Positions 29,262-36,404 of a stretch of DNA of 64,000 bases are shown here, one piece after another (the stretch's first letter is position 1; every line of letters starts with the position of its first letter). The stretch is taken from NCBI RefSeq assembly GCF_907165195.1, contig NZ_OU015584.1, forward strand, positions 1,984,001 through 2,048,000, given 5' to 3'. This DNA is from Parvicella tangerina. GTDB lineage: Bacteria > Bacteroidota > Bacteroidia > Flavobacteriales_D > Parvicellaceae. Position numbers and translations under genes: made by a program. The notes under the pieces are model-generated. The model saw nothing but the letters and a program-made list of their open reading frames with translations. It did not search any database and had not been told where the DNA came from.

Positions 29262-29672
29262 TTACAACCCAATTGAATCATCCCAGCTTTGACTGTCCTC
29301 CTTGATAACTTCTCCAGCATCATTCAAATAAATCCATTTCCTGCACCATTGAATTCCGCCATCAGGATGCTCCGAATAATTTATTTGTTTAACTGCACCA
29401 TTCTCGTAGAATTTAAAATTTACAGAGATGATCTGTGCACTGTGCGAAATTGGCGATCCATAGATCAAATCTCCCTGGTTATTATAAATCTTAGCAAATC
29501 CCTGAGCACCATAACTCGGATCTTTTGTTCTGAAGATTTCCGTAGACACTTGACCATTCTCATGATAAGTTAAGGTTGTCCAGCCTTCTTTGTTTTCCTT
29601 TATTTCTTGATTTAATTGGCTGTAACCCATTAATCCAATGCAACACCCAATTATGATCAGTATTATTCTCAT
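29262..29672 (-). CDS. Secreted MORN-like repeat protein
   Basis: The frame opens at 29720, but ATG at 29672 starts a signal peptide (MRIILIIIGCCIGLMGYSQ), so the product is 136 residues. The body has the short repeat (YH/FY)ENG-x-V seen in MORN_2/YwqK-type proteins: LTYHENGQVSTEIFR, KIYNNQGDLIYGSP, FYENGAVKQINYSEH and YLNDAGEVIKED. Such repeats form beta sheets and appear in surface or antitoxin-like proteins. The biological role here is unknown. It lies between the first palindromic repeat and the AAA/TOPRIM gene. Confidence 0.6.
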   Translation of the reverse strand: MRIILIIIGCCIGLMGYSQLNQEIKENKEGWTTLTYHENGQVSTEIFRTKDPSYGAQGFAKIYNNQGDLIYGSPISHSAQIISVNFKFYENGAVKQINYSEHPDGGIQWCRKWIYLNDAGEVIKEDSQSWDDSIGL

Positions 29673-29809
29673 AACTGGATTTAGACAAGCTTTGTGCCAG
29701 GTTATTTTGCTATTTAACATAATATTAAAAGCATGTTACATCTCATACCCTGGAACCTTGTACAATCCATGAGTTTGTTTTGAAATTCTTAATAAATAAG
29801 CCAATAGGT

Positions 29810-29860
29810 CACTTCGAGTGTCATGACCGAACGAAATGAGCGTCATGATGTATCGAGAAG
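29810..29860. repeat. REP-like palindrome (CACTTCGAGTG...ATCGAGAAG type)
   Basis: The segment begins CACTTCGAGTG and ends ATCGAGAAG, with an internal inverted pair GTCATGA/GTCATGA-like arms around CGAAATGAGC. This form is familiar as a dispersed palindrome in many flavobacterial genomes. Copy number must be checked against the whole genome. Confidence 0.5.
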
Positions 29861-29895
29861 AGGCCGTGCCCCTCATTTCCATTCCCCTTAAAAAC

Positions 29896-29926
29896 TGTCA
29901 TCCCGAACGCAGTGGAGGGATCTGCA
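29896..29926. repeat. REP-like element (GTCATCCCGAACGCAGTGG...GGATCTGC type)
   Basis: The 31-base phrase beginning TGTCATCCCGAACG and ending GGGATCTGCA is a common dispersed intergenic repeat form seen across several phyla. It lies 36 bases from another REP-like element. Confidence 0.5.
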
Positions 29927-30160
29927 ACTGTTTAGCACTCCTCCTCTCTCCCACTCGGGCTTGCCAACCGAAGCCCGCGAAGGTGGGTCGGGTCATCCGC
30001 TATATCTTCTGCTCCGCATAAGGATGCCGCTACTACCCCTCACGGAGGAATCTGCTACGCGTCAACCGAAACCTTGGTGGAGGTTGATCCCTCACGGATT
30101 TGTTTCAAACTTTGACAAAATCAGGTATTTATACGTATAGGAAATACAATGTAGGATGGG

Positions 30161-30168
30161 TATCTTTG
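30161..30168 (+). promoter_or_regulatory. Candidate -7 box of the AAA/TOPRIM gene
   Basis: TATCTTTG is a full match to TAnnTTTG, 22 bases before the ATG at 30191. No convincing -33 TTG is seen at the right distance, so this is a partial promoter call. Confidence 0.4.
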
Positions 30169-30190
30169 AGAAGAACAAGATTATTTTAAA

Positions 30191-32089
30191 ATGAAAATAT
30201 CAGAATTCAGAATTGAAAATTTCAAAAACATCAAATTAGCCGAAGGAAAGAATCTTCCTGACTTTGTTGTTATATGTGGAGGTAATGGAAGTGGGAAAAG
30301 CTCTATTTTGGAAGCACTTCTAACGTTACGAAATTTTCTTGCAGGTCAAGTAGACAAGCATCAGAGGTTTCAGTTTGATGTAAATATGATTTCATCCAAC
30401 TCCGATATGTGTACCATAGAAGCAACATTTGAATTCACGGATGAAGAAATTGGTTTTATCAATAATAAATTTGATGGTAAGTTTACTCTACCTAAATCTC
30501 ATTCAGTTTGCATTGCTTTAAAAAAACCAGACGATCCTGATTTAATAATAAACCCTGATGACATAATTGACGAGCTTACTCATAAAAACAGTGAGTTCTT
30601 AGTAGGAATTGAAGGTCAAAACCTAGCCGTTTCTCACATTTTATATGACCATAAATTAGGAGTTAGTGTATTTGACTATTTCAGTGCAATCAGAGAAGTT
30701 AACAAACAGAATATAAATAACTGGCAATCCAGCTATTTACACAGAAACCAGCAGCGTCAAGTATTAATTCAAGAAAGAAACAAATTCCAAAATATAAAAC
30801 AATATTTACTTGGAATCAAAATCGATGATCTCAGACGAATTCAATTAGCTCAAAAGAAAGGAGAAGATTATTCAATAGATTCATTAGAGCCTACAAGAGA
30901 GTTTTTTAAAAGGTTTTTTGCTCCAATGGAATTTATCGACATTGACATGACCAGAACCCCATTTCAATTCGTAATTTCAACACCACAAGGAAATATTGAT
31001 ATAGATAATCTTAGCTCTGGTGAAAAAGAAGTGCTCTTCACATATGTTCATTTTCAAAAATTCAAAACCCGTGATTCTATAATACTTTTTGATGAACCAG
31101 ATGCTCATCTACACCCTGAATTAGAGCGAAACTATTTAATAGCTCTGAAGGAATTGAGTACAGGAAATCAATTCTTTTTGACAACTCATTCGCCAAATAT
31201 GATGGCTCAAACTGGAAGTGATTCATTATTTACTATTATTAAACACCCAGAAGATGGAGTAAACCAATTTCAAAAAGTAACAGATAGTGAAGAAAAACAC
31301 GAGTTGTTATCAGAAATTATGGGTTCTAAAGGCTTTGTTAGTCTCAATCGAAAAATAGTATTTATTGAAGGAGAGACATCTTCTATTGATATAGAAATTT
31401 TTGAAAAATTCTATCCTCCCAATGAATTTGAAATTAGTTTTATTCCTGCTGGAGATTCTTCCACTGTTCGAAATGTTGCTGACAAAGTAAATAAACTCCT
31501 AACGACAAGTATTGGATACGAAAGTTTCTACAGTATTATTGACGGAGATTACAGCAGACTTTCGGATGACCCCACAAATGGAGAAAGACTGTTTCAACTT
31601 TCAGCCTATCATATCGAAAATGTTTTACTCGATATCGTAATTATTAATCAGGTTTTAAAAGATCTTAAAGGATCAGCATATTTGCTTAGTTCACCTCATG
31701 AGTTAGAAGAAAAACTTAAAGAACTTGTATTGTGTGAAAGCCATATTAATACTTACGCAAAAGCTGCTTTGGATTTTGAAATAGCTAGATTAAACAAAGA
31801 GTTTCAGGATAAAATATTTTCTTCTCAATCTGGCGTTCAAATTGATTATTCCGTTATCAAGCCAAGTTTTGATACAATTAAAGAAAAAGTGACAGAAGAA
31901 CTTAAAGTTTCATTGATGAATGATACTTGGAAGCGCAAATGTAAAGGTAGAGATTTGTTAAAGGCATTATCAAATGATCAAAAAATAAGATATCAAGACC
32001 TCAAAAATCTAATACTGGCAAAAATGAATAAAAGCAATCCACCTGCAGAGCTTAAATTAATTATGGATAAAATAATAGAATCCAATTAG
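30191..32089 (+). CDS. AAA/ABC ATPase fused to DUF4435/TOPRIM-like nuclease (merged PARIS-like)
   Basis: This 632-residue protein has an ABC/SMC-type ATPase domain followed by a TOPRIM-like domain. The ATPase shows Walker A GGNGSGKSS (30-38), signature LSSGEKEVL (about 274-282), Walker B IILFDEPDAHLHPELE (about 296-311) and switch FFLTTHSPNMM (about 325-336). The C-terminal part starts RKIVFIEGETSSIDIEIFEKF (about 384-404), and continues with SIIDGDYSRL (DxD, about 447-456), YHIENVLLD (about 472-480) and CKGRDLLKAL (about 583-592). These are the acidic, ENxL and GKxLL-like landmarks of DUF4435. This is the domain pair of the AriA and AriB subunits of the PARIS antiphage system, here in one chain; an OLD-type nuclease is the main alternative. 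Composition is AT-richer than core neighbours. It sits alone between repeats. Confidence 0.7.
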   Translation: MKISEFRIENFKNIKLAEGKNLPDFVVICGGNGSGKSSILEALLTLRNFLAGQVDKHQRFQFDVNMISSNSDMCTIEATFEFTDEEIGFINNKFDGKFTLPKSHSVCIALKKPDDPDLIINPDDIIDELTHKNSEFLVGIEGQNLAVSHILYDHKLGVSVFDYFSAIREVNKQNINNWQSSYLHRNQQRQVLIQERNKFQNIKQYLLGIKIDDLRRIQLAQKKGEDYSIDSLEPTREFFKRFFAPMEFIDIDMTRTPFQFVISTPQGNIDIDNLSSGEKEVLFTYVHFQKFKTRDSIILFDEPDAHLHPELERNYLIALKELSTGNQFFLTTHSPNMMAQTGSDSLFTIIKHPEDGVNQFQKVTDSEEKHELLSEIMGSKGFVSLNRKIVFIEGETSSIDIEIFEKFYPPNEFEISFIPAGDSSTVRNVADKVNKLLTTSIGYESFYSIIDGDYSRLSDDPTNGERLFQLSAYHIENVLLDIVIINQVLKDLKGSAYLLSSPHELEEKLKELVLCESHINTYAKAALDFEIARLNKEFQDKIFSSQSGVQIDYSVIKPSFDTIKEKVTEELKVSLMNDTWKRKCKGRDLLKALSNDQKIRYQDLKNLILAKMNKSNPPAELKLIMDKIIESN

Positions 32090-32113
32090 TCTCAAAAAAA
32101 ACAACCCCTCCGT

Positions 32114-32138
32114 TACCGCGCGATTGCATCGCGTGGTA
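32114..32138. repeat. Palindrome downstream of the AAA/TOPRIM gene
   Basis: TACCGCGCGAT and ATCGCGTGGTA pair (one G-T wobble) around a TGC loop, 25 bases after the AAA/TOPRIM stop. Related hairpins with a changed core (CGCGAA-TCC-TTCGCG; ATCCGAA-AC-TTCGGAT) occupy the matching positions near 36347-36367 and 37700-37720. Confidence 0.55.
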
Positions 32139-32146
32139 TTCACAAC

Positions 32147-32183
32147 AAAAAAACAACCCCACTGATCGTCATCAGTAAGATTG
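32147..32183 (-). terminator. Terminator of the deleted repeat-family copy
   Basis: On the minus strand CAATCTTACTGAT (32183-32171) pairs with ATCAGTGGGGTTG (32166-32154) through 13 pairs, three of them G-U, around a GACG loop, and seven T follow. The same terminator with an altered but still paired hexamer follows the copy at 35951. Confidence 0.8.
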
Positions 32184-32231
32184 TCTCGTTACACAAGCTC
32201 TTCTAGAGAGCCCTTCTAAGTTTATTAGGCG

Positions 32232-32709
32232 TTACCCTATTGCTTCAATACGCATCGCGTTATTGGTAGCTAGTTCATACAATTGTCCGTTGATCTCCTG
32301 AAAGAAAACGATACCAACTGCACTGATCACTGCCACAGTAGGTGGCAATACCGAAGTAAAACCCTTCCAGTATGCTCGAATTAGTCAAGATCTCGAAAGA
32401 TCGTTTACCCCTCTGTCCACTACCAAACGAGTTGATCTTTTTCATCAAGCCTGTGATCTTCCCAACAATGCCGGGTCCTCCCATGCTCTTGATGATGTTT
32501 GCAAACCCTGTTCTCAGAGCTTTTCCAACTTTCGCAGATCCTCCAAACTCAGCATTGTTTTCTCGAGTACGCTTAAACGCAGGGTCTTTCGCGATTCTCT
32601 CTTTGTCAATACCACCAGTAGTTCTTACGATGTTTTTTCCGTTTTTCTCATAAAAGGTCAGTCCTCCCAACGAACCTTTTAGCTTAATAAAGCCTTTTTG
32701 CTTAGCCAT
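32232..32709 (-). pseudogene. Internally deleted copy of the MAKQKGFIKLKG family gene
   Basis: The first 118 or so codons match the intact copy at 37894-38694 with few changes (for example N-AEFGG for M-AEFGG). The sequence then jumps from the phrase SILEGF straight to the region encoding the last 35-40 residues. The junction at 32358-32362 is AAACC, a 5-mer that in the intact copy occurs at both deletion ends (38021-38025 and 38344-38348). 323 bp are lost, which shifts the frame: translation continues through 33 foreign residues and stops at 32275, while the original stop remains at 32232-32234. The upstream leader and downstream terminator are preserved. Confidence 0.9.
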
Positions 32710-32809
32710 AATTTCTAAGTTTTTTTATCCACCGAAGCCCTCTTTGATCACCGTAACCTTGGTGAAGGTGATAGGCGTAGGTGGAGTGTGATAGCATCAA
32801 ATACCATCA

Positions 32810-33044
32810 CTGATTAATAATTAATGAATTGTAAGTCTATTTAAACAGCATCAAACAGCTAGGATTAGGTATCTAGAATCCAAAGTCTAGCGTCAAGCGT
32901 CTAAATCTTAGAAAGGTCTCGGGAAGATTGTGTGTAACTACTTTGTTATATGCCAAACCAATGCCAAGGTTCAGCCCAAAACAGTACTAAATGAGGTAAC
33001 GGTCGGATTTTTACGTAAGTGGTTGTCGCTTAACATTTATTAAC
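32810..33044 (-). repeat. 235-bp conserved leader block of the repeat family, copy C
   Basis: This block is nearly identical, with equal length, to 38783-39017 upstream of the intact copy. It contains a sigma-54-like motif on the minus strand at 32967-32951 and ends in GTTAATAAATGTTAAG at its distal edge. Between this block and the ATG (32710-32809) the sequence differs from the other copy and instead holds a hairpin ATCACC...GGTGAT. Part of a 340-base gene-free stretch. Confidence 0.85.
32951..32967 (-). promoter_or_regulatory. Sigma-54-like promoter motif, copy C
   Basis: On the minus strand TTGGCATTGGTTTGGCA has the GG-N10-GC spacing of sigma-54 promoters, with a good -24 (TTGGCAT) and a -12 of TTGGCA in place of TTGCA. 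The identical motif sits at the same distance upstream of the intact copy. No RpoN or activator gene is in the window. Confidence 0.35.
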
Positions 33045-33049
33045 GGAAA

Positions 33050-33919
33050 TCACTTCCAAATGACTACCTTTTGAGTATTTAGGCAATATTCATTTTTAGA
33101 AAAAAGAATAGTATAAGTGCCATTCTCCAAATGACTAAGATCTAATTGGTTTCTGTCATTAAGTCTTGTATGATAAACTGTTCTACCGGTCAAATCAAAT
33201 ACGCTGACCAAAAATTCATTCGTTTCAATCTCTTTAAAATCTAAATTGATAACCCCCGGACTTGGATTAGGGAATACTTGAACATTAGCCAATGATTTTC
33301 TTTCGTTGATTGAACTTGAAATTTCGGAAGGGTTAGCGAAGGAAAGCCATAACACAGAAAGATTTACACTCCCATTATTATACGTATTCAAACTTTGATT
33401 CCATTGCGAAGGATCTATAATTAGACTGTCAGCATTGTCGGTAAATGTTTGGTATCTATTAGATAGGTAGATGGAAGGAGAATCAAAAACATCCATTTGT
33501 ATATAATCAACCCCACTTAGTATAGATGCCAATCTACAGGAGTCATTTACAAAAAGAGTAGTATCCCATTTAATAACTACAGGATAATTTACCGCTACCA
33601 TATTGATAAAAATGTCAAAATCAAATAAGCATGTTTTATCAATGATTTGCTTTTTTGATTCGTAAGCAGAATTAACATTTGTCCAGTTTGATTTTGCTTC
33701 TCCAGCCCTCACTTCAAATACACTCCCCCAACTTTGCCCTACAATATCAACCTCTCCAAACGCAACATCAATGGAATCCGTTGCATTCTGATCATACCCC
33801 AACAATAAAGTGTCTTTATTTCCCAATCCATCTTCGAAATAAAGCTCAAAAGAAAACTCTTCCTGTGCTTGGATCATCATTGGTAGAATGAAAGTTATAA
33901 TAAGAAGAGATCTTATCAT
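33050..33919 (-). CDS. T9SS-secreted protein of unknown function
   Basis: This 289-residue protein has a signal peptide (MIRSLLIITFILPMMIQAQ), an unrecognised beta-rich middle (about 20-205), and a type IX secretion C-terminal sorting domain (about 210-289). The domain shows the usual marks: VQVFPNPSPGVINLDF, VSVFDLTGRTVYHTRL, LDLSHLENGTYTILF and a basic last strand TQKVVIWK. It would be exported across the outer membrane and attached to or released from the surface. The middle region has no known catalytic motif. Its stop lies 5 bases from the edge of the 235-bp leader repeat. Confidence 0.8.
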   Translation of the reverse strand: MIRSLLIITFILPMMIQAQEEFSFELYFEDGLGNKDTLLLGYDQNATDSIDVAFGEVDIVGQSWGSVFEVRAGEAKSNWTNVNSAYESKKQIIDKTCLFDFDIFINMVAVNYPVVIKWDTTLFVNDSCRLASILSGVDYIQMDVFDSPSIYLSNRYQTFTDNADSLIIDPSQWNQSLNTYNNGSVNLSVLWLSFANPSEISSSINERKSLANVQVFPNPSPGVINLDFKEIETNEFLVSVFDLTGRTVYHTRLNDRNQLDLSHLENGTYTILFSKNEYCLNTQKVVIWK

Positions 33920-34496
33920 TGAATTATAAATTTAGTGGACTGATTGACTTCCGTAAGTTGGAACAAGTCAAAAGTAAATTAATAGTTAAAATTAAGAAAT
34001 TAATCTATTTAAGTCAACCCGTACAAACACCTGTTTTATCGCACGTATATTAAGCTATCTACTCCACCTTTCCTCCATAGATACTCCATAGATACTCCAT
34101 ATCAAAGCCATAGATAGTTCACCTTTAGCCACTAAAAGCCACCTCATTTTTCATTTTGGTGGACTCCTAATGTCTTTTTGCCATCTTTTTGAAGAGTTTA
34201 TTAAGGCTAAGTCAAAGATGTAGGGCGTGCCCCTTCGGGTCAGGCTATCCGCACTACATGGTAGTTTGCTACTATCCCTCACGTTGCTTTAAATAAGAAA
34301 AGCCCTTGCAGGCTTTACCTATTTTTCGCATCACTTATTTGGTGTGTAAGCGTTATTTCATTTCGCCTCCATCGGCTTTCATTCATAACCCTTACAAGTT
34401 GTTTTAATAAAATTTTCCCTCCTCTCCCTTATGGAATAATTAATTGATAAACCTAAGCTAAGTAACATAACGCAGGTATATTATAGCCCAATAGTA
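33920..34496. other. Gene-free stretch before the second palindrome
   Basis: No credible gene in about 580 bases. It contains the 109-bp repeat at 34061-34169. Next comes hairpin-prone sequence with GGGCGTGCCCCTTCGGGTC (about 34223-34241) and CTACTATCCCTCAC, of a kind common between genes in Bacteroidota. A small hairpin AAAGCC/GGCTTT lies near 34300-34317. Confidence 0.5.
34061..34169. repeat. 109-bp direct repeat, copy 1 (with tandem ATAGATACTCC)
   Basis: Starts ACTCCACCTTTCC, contains CATAGATACTC twice in tandem, and ends GGTGGACTCCTA. The same 109 bases with about three differences occur at 49322-49430 in the same orientation, 15.26 kb away. No coding frame is apparent in it on either strand. 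The pair encloses the right half of the repeat region and the whole copper operon. Confidence 0.85.
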
Positions 34497-34584
34497 GTAA
34501 TTTCCGCAATACGCCAGTATTTAACATAGAATCAGTTGTCGGGCGCATGCACGATAACGTCAGATTTTATGTTAAGGAAATTAC
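34497..34584. repeat. 88-bp interrupted palindrome, copy 2
   Basis: Same length, orientation and arms as the copy at 29126-29213, with two substitutions: TTAACATAGAATC for TTAACATAAAATC in the inner left arm, and GTTGTCGG for GTTCTCGG in the loop. The 15-base one-sided insert is identical. Sequence beyond the right outer arm is unrelated to that beyond copy 1. Confidence 0.85.
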
Positions 34585-35266
34585 ACCCTATAATATAACA
34601 CTATGTCTGCGCTACGCTTGTCCTGACCAATCCGTCAGGATAAATAGATCACACCATCCTGCGCTTTTATTCTCGTTTCTTTTGAATATTCACGTAGAAT
34701 TATTCAGTTTAGAAATTCTAACGAATTCTCAGATGGCAAATCGTTTATGTCCTATAATTTGCCGTTATGTATAAATAGCCTCACATCTCTCGCTATTTGC
34801 TTAAAAATTCCCTGCATATTCCTTCGGGAAATTTTTTGCAGGAAATTTTAGGCGCAAATGCTTTAGCATTCACGAATACATATAAATAATCAATTCATTC
34901 ATGAGTAAATCCAGCCTCATCTGCCAACGCCTTTATTAATTAATTATCTCATGCCCGCGCACAAAAATTTTATATGGATGGTTCGCTTTGCAGCAAAATA
35001 ATGCGCTTAGCCTTAATAACTTTTGCGGCTTTCTTTCGCATTTTTTGCCGCGTATCGCTCACTGAGTTATTTATTTATGTTCATTTTTTCTTGATAAAAA
35101 ACGAACCAAAAAATCAAGAAGAAAATAAGCTTCAGCCCGCTCTGTGTGTCTTATATGTAGCACAGCTACAAAGCGCTGTCGCGCTTGGCTCAAAGCCAAG
35201 GACGATTGCTCTTTGAGCCAGTCACACATTCACGCCATCGCTGGCCCGCAGTTTCTTCTGGCTCTC
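34585..35266. other. Long gene-free AT-rich tract
   Basis: About 680 bases with no protein-like open frame on either strand; the frames at 34547 and 34974 lack normal composition and start signals. The tract has several short inverted repeats (TTCCTTCGGGAA near 34829, GGCTCAAAGCC near 35188, TTGATAAAAAACGAACC... followed by a complementary AAATCAAG near 35090-35120). It may be decayed coding sequence or a set of small structured elements. Confidence 0.4.
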
Positions 35267-35296
35267 GCACTTTTTTATTTAACATAATAAAAGTGC
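35267..35296. repeat. Palindrome immediately upstream of the HEPN-like gene
   Basis: GCACTTTT (35267-35274) and AAAAGTGC (35289-35296) flank TTATTTAACATAAT. The centre TTTAACATAA is the same core as in the inner arms of the 88-bp palindromes. It ends 12 bases before the ATG at 35309, so it could be an operator for that gene or a boundary element. Confidence 0.5.
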
Positions 35297-35308
35297 TATA
35301 TTCATGAC

Positions 35309-35812
35309 ATGAGAAGAAATGACATTTATCCTATAATTGGAGAATACATTAGTAAATGTAATGGTATTGAAGATATTTTCACAACAGTAATGGTTTATCA
35401 TTTATCTGGGGAATTAACAGGTGAAAAGGCTGATTTAGTTGTAGAACACTTAATATCAAAACCAAGTACAACTTTTCAAACCAAAACAACTTCATTTATA
35501 AAATTATTGAGCGAATTTCATAGTGAGTTTCAAAATGAAAATTCGGAGTTATTAAGTAAAAAGAAGTTGAATAACATGGTTAGTTTTCGAAATAAACTAG
35601 CTCATGGTTATTGTGTTAGTACTACCCCATCAAAGAAAGATAAATTAGAATTCAGATGGATCAATAGCGATTTAAAAAAAGATAATTACAAATTTCAGCT
35701 GACTTCGATCGAAATACAAACTAATCTAAAGTATGTAACTGAATTAACTGATATTCTTGTGGGCTTCTTGCGTTCTATTTACAAGTTAGAAGGTTACGAT
35801 CATAAACTCTAG
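35309..35812 (+). CDS. HEPN-like protein with R-x4-H motif
   Basis: This 167-residue, wholly helical cytoplasmic protein carries MVSFRNKLAHGYC near residues 91-103. The RNKLAH hexamer is the R-x4-H signature of HEPN domains, whose Arg and His form a metal-independent RNase site. The preceding long helices (IIGEYISKCNGIEDIFTTVMVYHL, KTTSFIKLLSEFHSEF) fit the four-helix bundle. HEPN proteins are common toxins or antiphage RNases, often paired with a nucleotidyltransferase antitoxin, but no such partner is adjacent. It is AT-rich and lies among repeats with a defence-like gene nearby. The family assignment rests mainly on the motif. Confidence 0.55.
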   Translation: MRRNDIYPIIGEYISKCNGIEDIFTTVMVYHLSGELTGEKADLVVEHLISKPSTTFQTKTTSFIKLLSEFHSEFQNENSELLSKKKLNNMVSFRNKLAHGYCVSTTPSKKDKLEFRWINSDLKKDNYKFQLTSIEIQTNLKYVTELTDILVGFLRSIYKLEGYDHKL

Positions 35813-35821
35813 ATTAACAAC

Positions 35822-35857
35822 AAAAAACAACCCCATCACTCGTCAGTGATAAGATTG
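35822..35857 (-). terminator. Terminator of the truncated repeat-family copy
   Basis: On the minus strand CAATCTTATCACT (35857-35845) pairs with AGTGATGGGGTTG (35840-35828) around the same GACG loop as in the copy at 32147, and six T follow. The inner hexamer differs from that copy on both arms, keeping the pairing intact. Confidence 0.8.
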
Positions 35858-35950
35858 TCTCGTTACACTGGTCTTCACGCTTGCCCACCGCAATTCAAAG
35901 AATGTAGGCGGGTTAGAAGACCTCTTCTAAGTAAATACTAGAGTAGTACA

Positions 35951-36337
35951 CTACCCTATTGCCTCAATACGCATTGCGTTATTGGTAGCCAGTTCATACA
36001 ATTGTCCGTTGATCTCCTGAAAGAAAACGATACCAACTGCACTGATCACTGCTACAGTAGGTGGTAATACCGAAGTAAAACCTAAGTCTACCGTGAGCGT
36101 GGTGTCACTTCCCACCGTACCTCCCAATGCAATAGGAGTACTAAAAGCGATCCCATTCGTTTCGTTTTCATTTGGATTCACCGGCTCAAAGCTCTTGCTT
36201 GAGTTATCGTATGCGTAGTCGCTCAACACCGTTGTGGCCAAAACCAACTGAAAGTGTGTTGCTCCTTCGGGCGCATTCATAAAGCTATCCATGTTAAAAT
36301 CTGGAACTGTCCACGTAGCAATACTCCTGTTTGCATC
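35951..36337 (-). pseudogene. 5'-truncated copy of the MAKQKGFIKLKG family gene
   Basis: This 387-bp segment is about 99% identical to the 3' part of the intact gene (37894-38280), encoding residues 139-266 and the same stop. The last 113 residues are identical in protein sequence. Similarity stops sharply at 36337 after TTTGCATC, and the first 414 bp of the gene, the leader and the start are replaced by a GC-rich hairpin (CGCGAA-TCC-TTCGCG) and the promoter of the next gene. The downstream flank, including its hairpins, also matches the intact copy. A translatable ATG at 36292 exists but no promoter is evident. Confidence 0.9.
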
Positions 36338-36404
36338 CCTCCGCTCCCGCGCGAATCCTTCGCGTGGCCCGCAGACTTCGGTCTTCCATGATGCACAACC
36401 GATG

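Larger units (their letters stand above)
29721..30160. other. Gene-free stretch with dispersed REP-like palindromes
   Basis: About 470 bases without a credible gene. It holds two REP-like elements listed separately and, near 29940-30110, GC-richer hairpin-prone sequence with phrases of the type GGGATCTGC and ACCCCTCACGGA. Such phrases recur at many intergenic sites in Bacteroidota genomes. The only open frame here (29836-30021) has no protein-like composition. Confidence 0.5.

Noticed and set aside
29836-30021. 61-codon open frame on the plus strand
   Set aside because: Lies across REP-like elements, composition is not protein-like, no start signal.
34547-34774. 75-codon frame starting inside the second palindrome
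   Set aside because: Begins in the repeat arm; the homologous position in the first palindrome is not open over the same length; no family resemblance.
34974-35216. 80-codon frame in the gene-free tract
   Set aside because: Low-complexity, no ribosome site, hairpin-rich DNA; probably chance.
35951-36292. 113-residue frame as an independent gene
   Set aside because: It is identical to the C-terminal part of the intact family protein and starts at an internal Met; treated as a truncated pseudogene.
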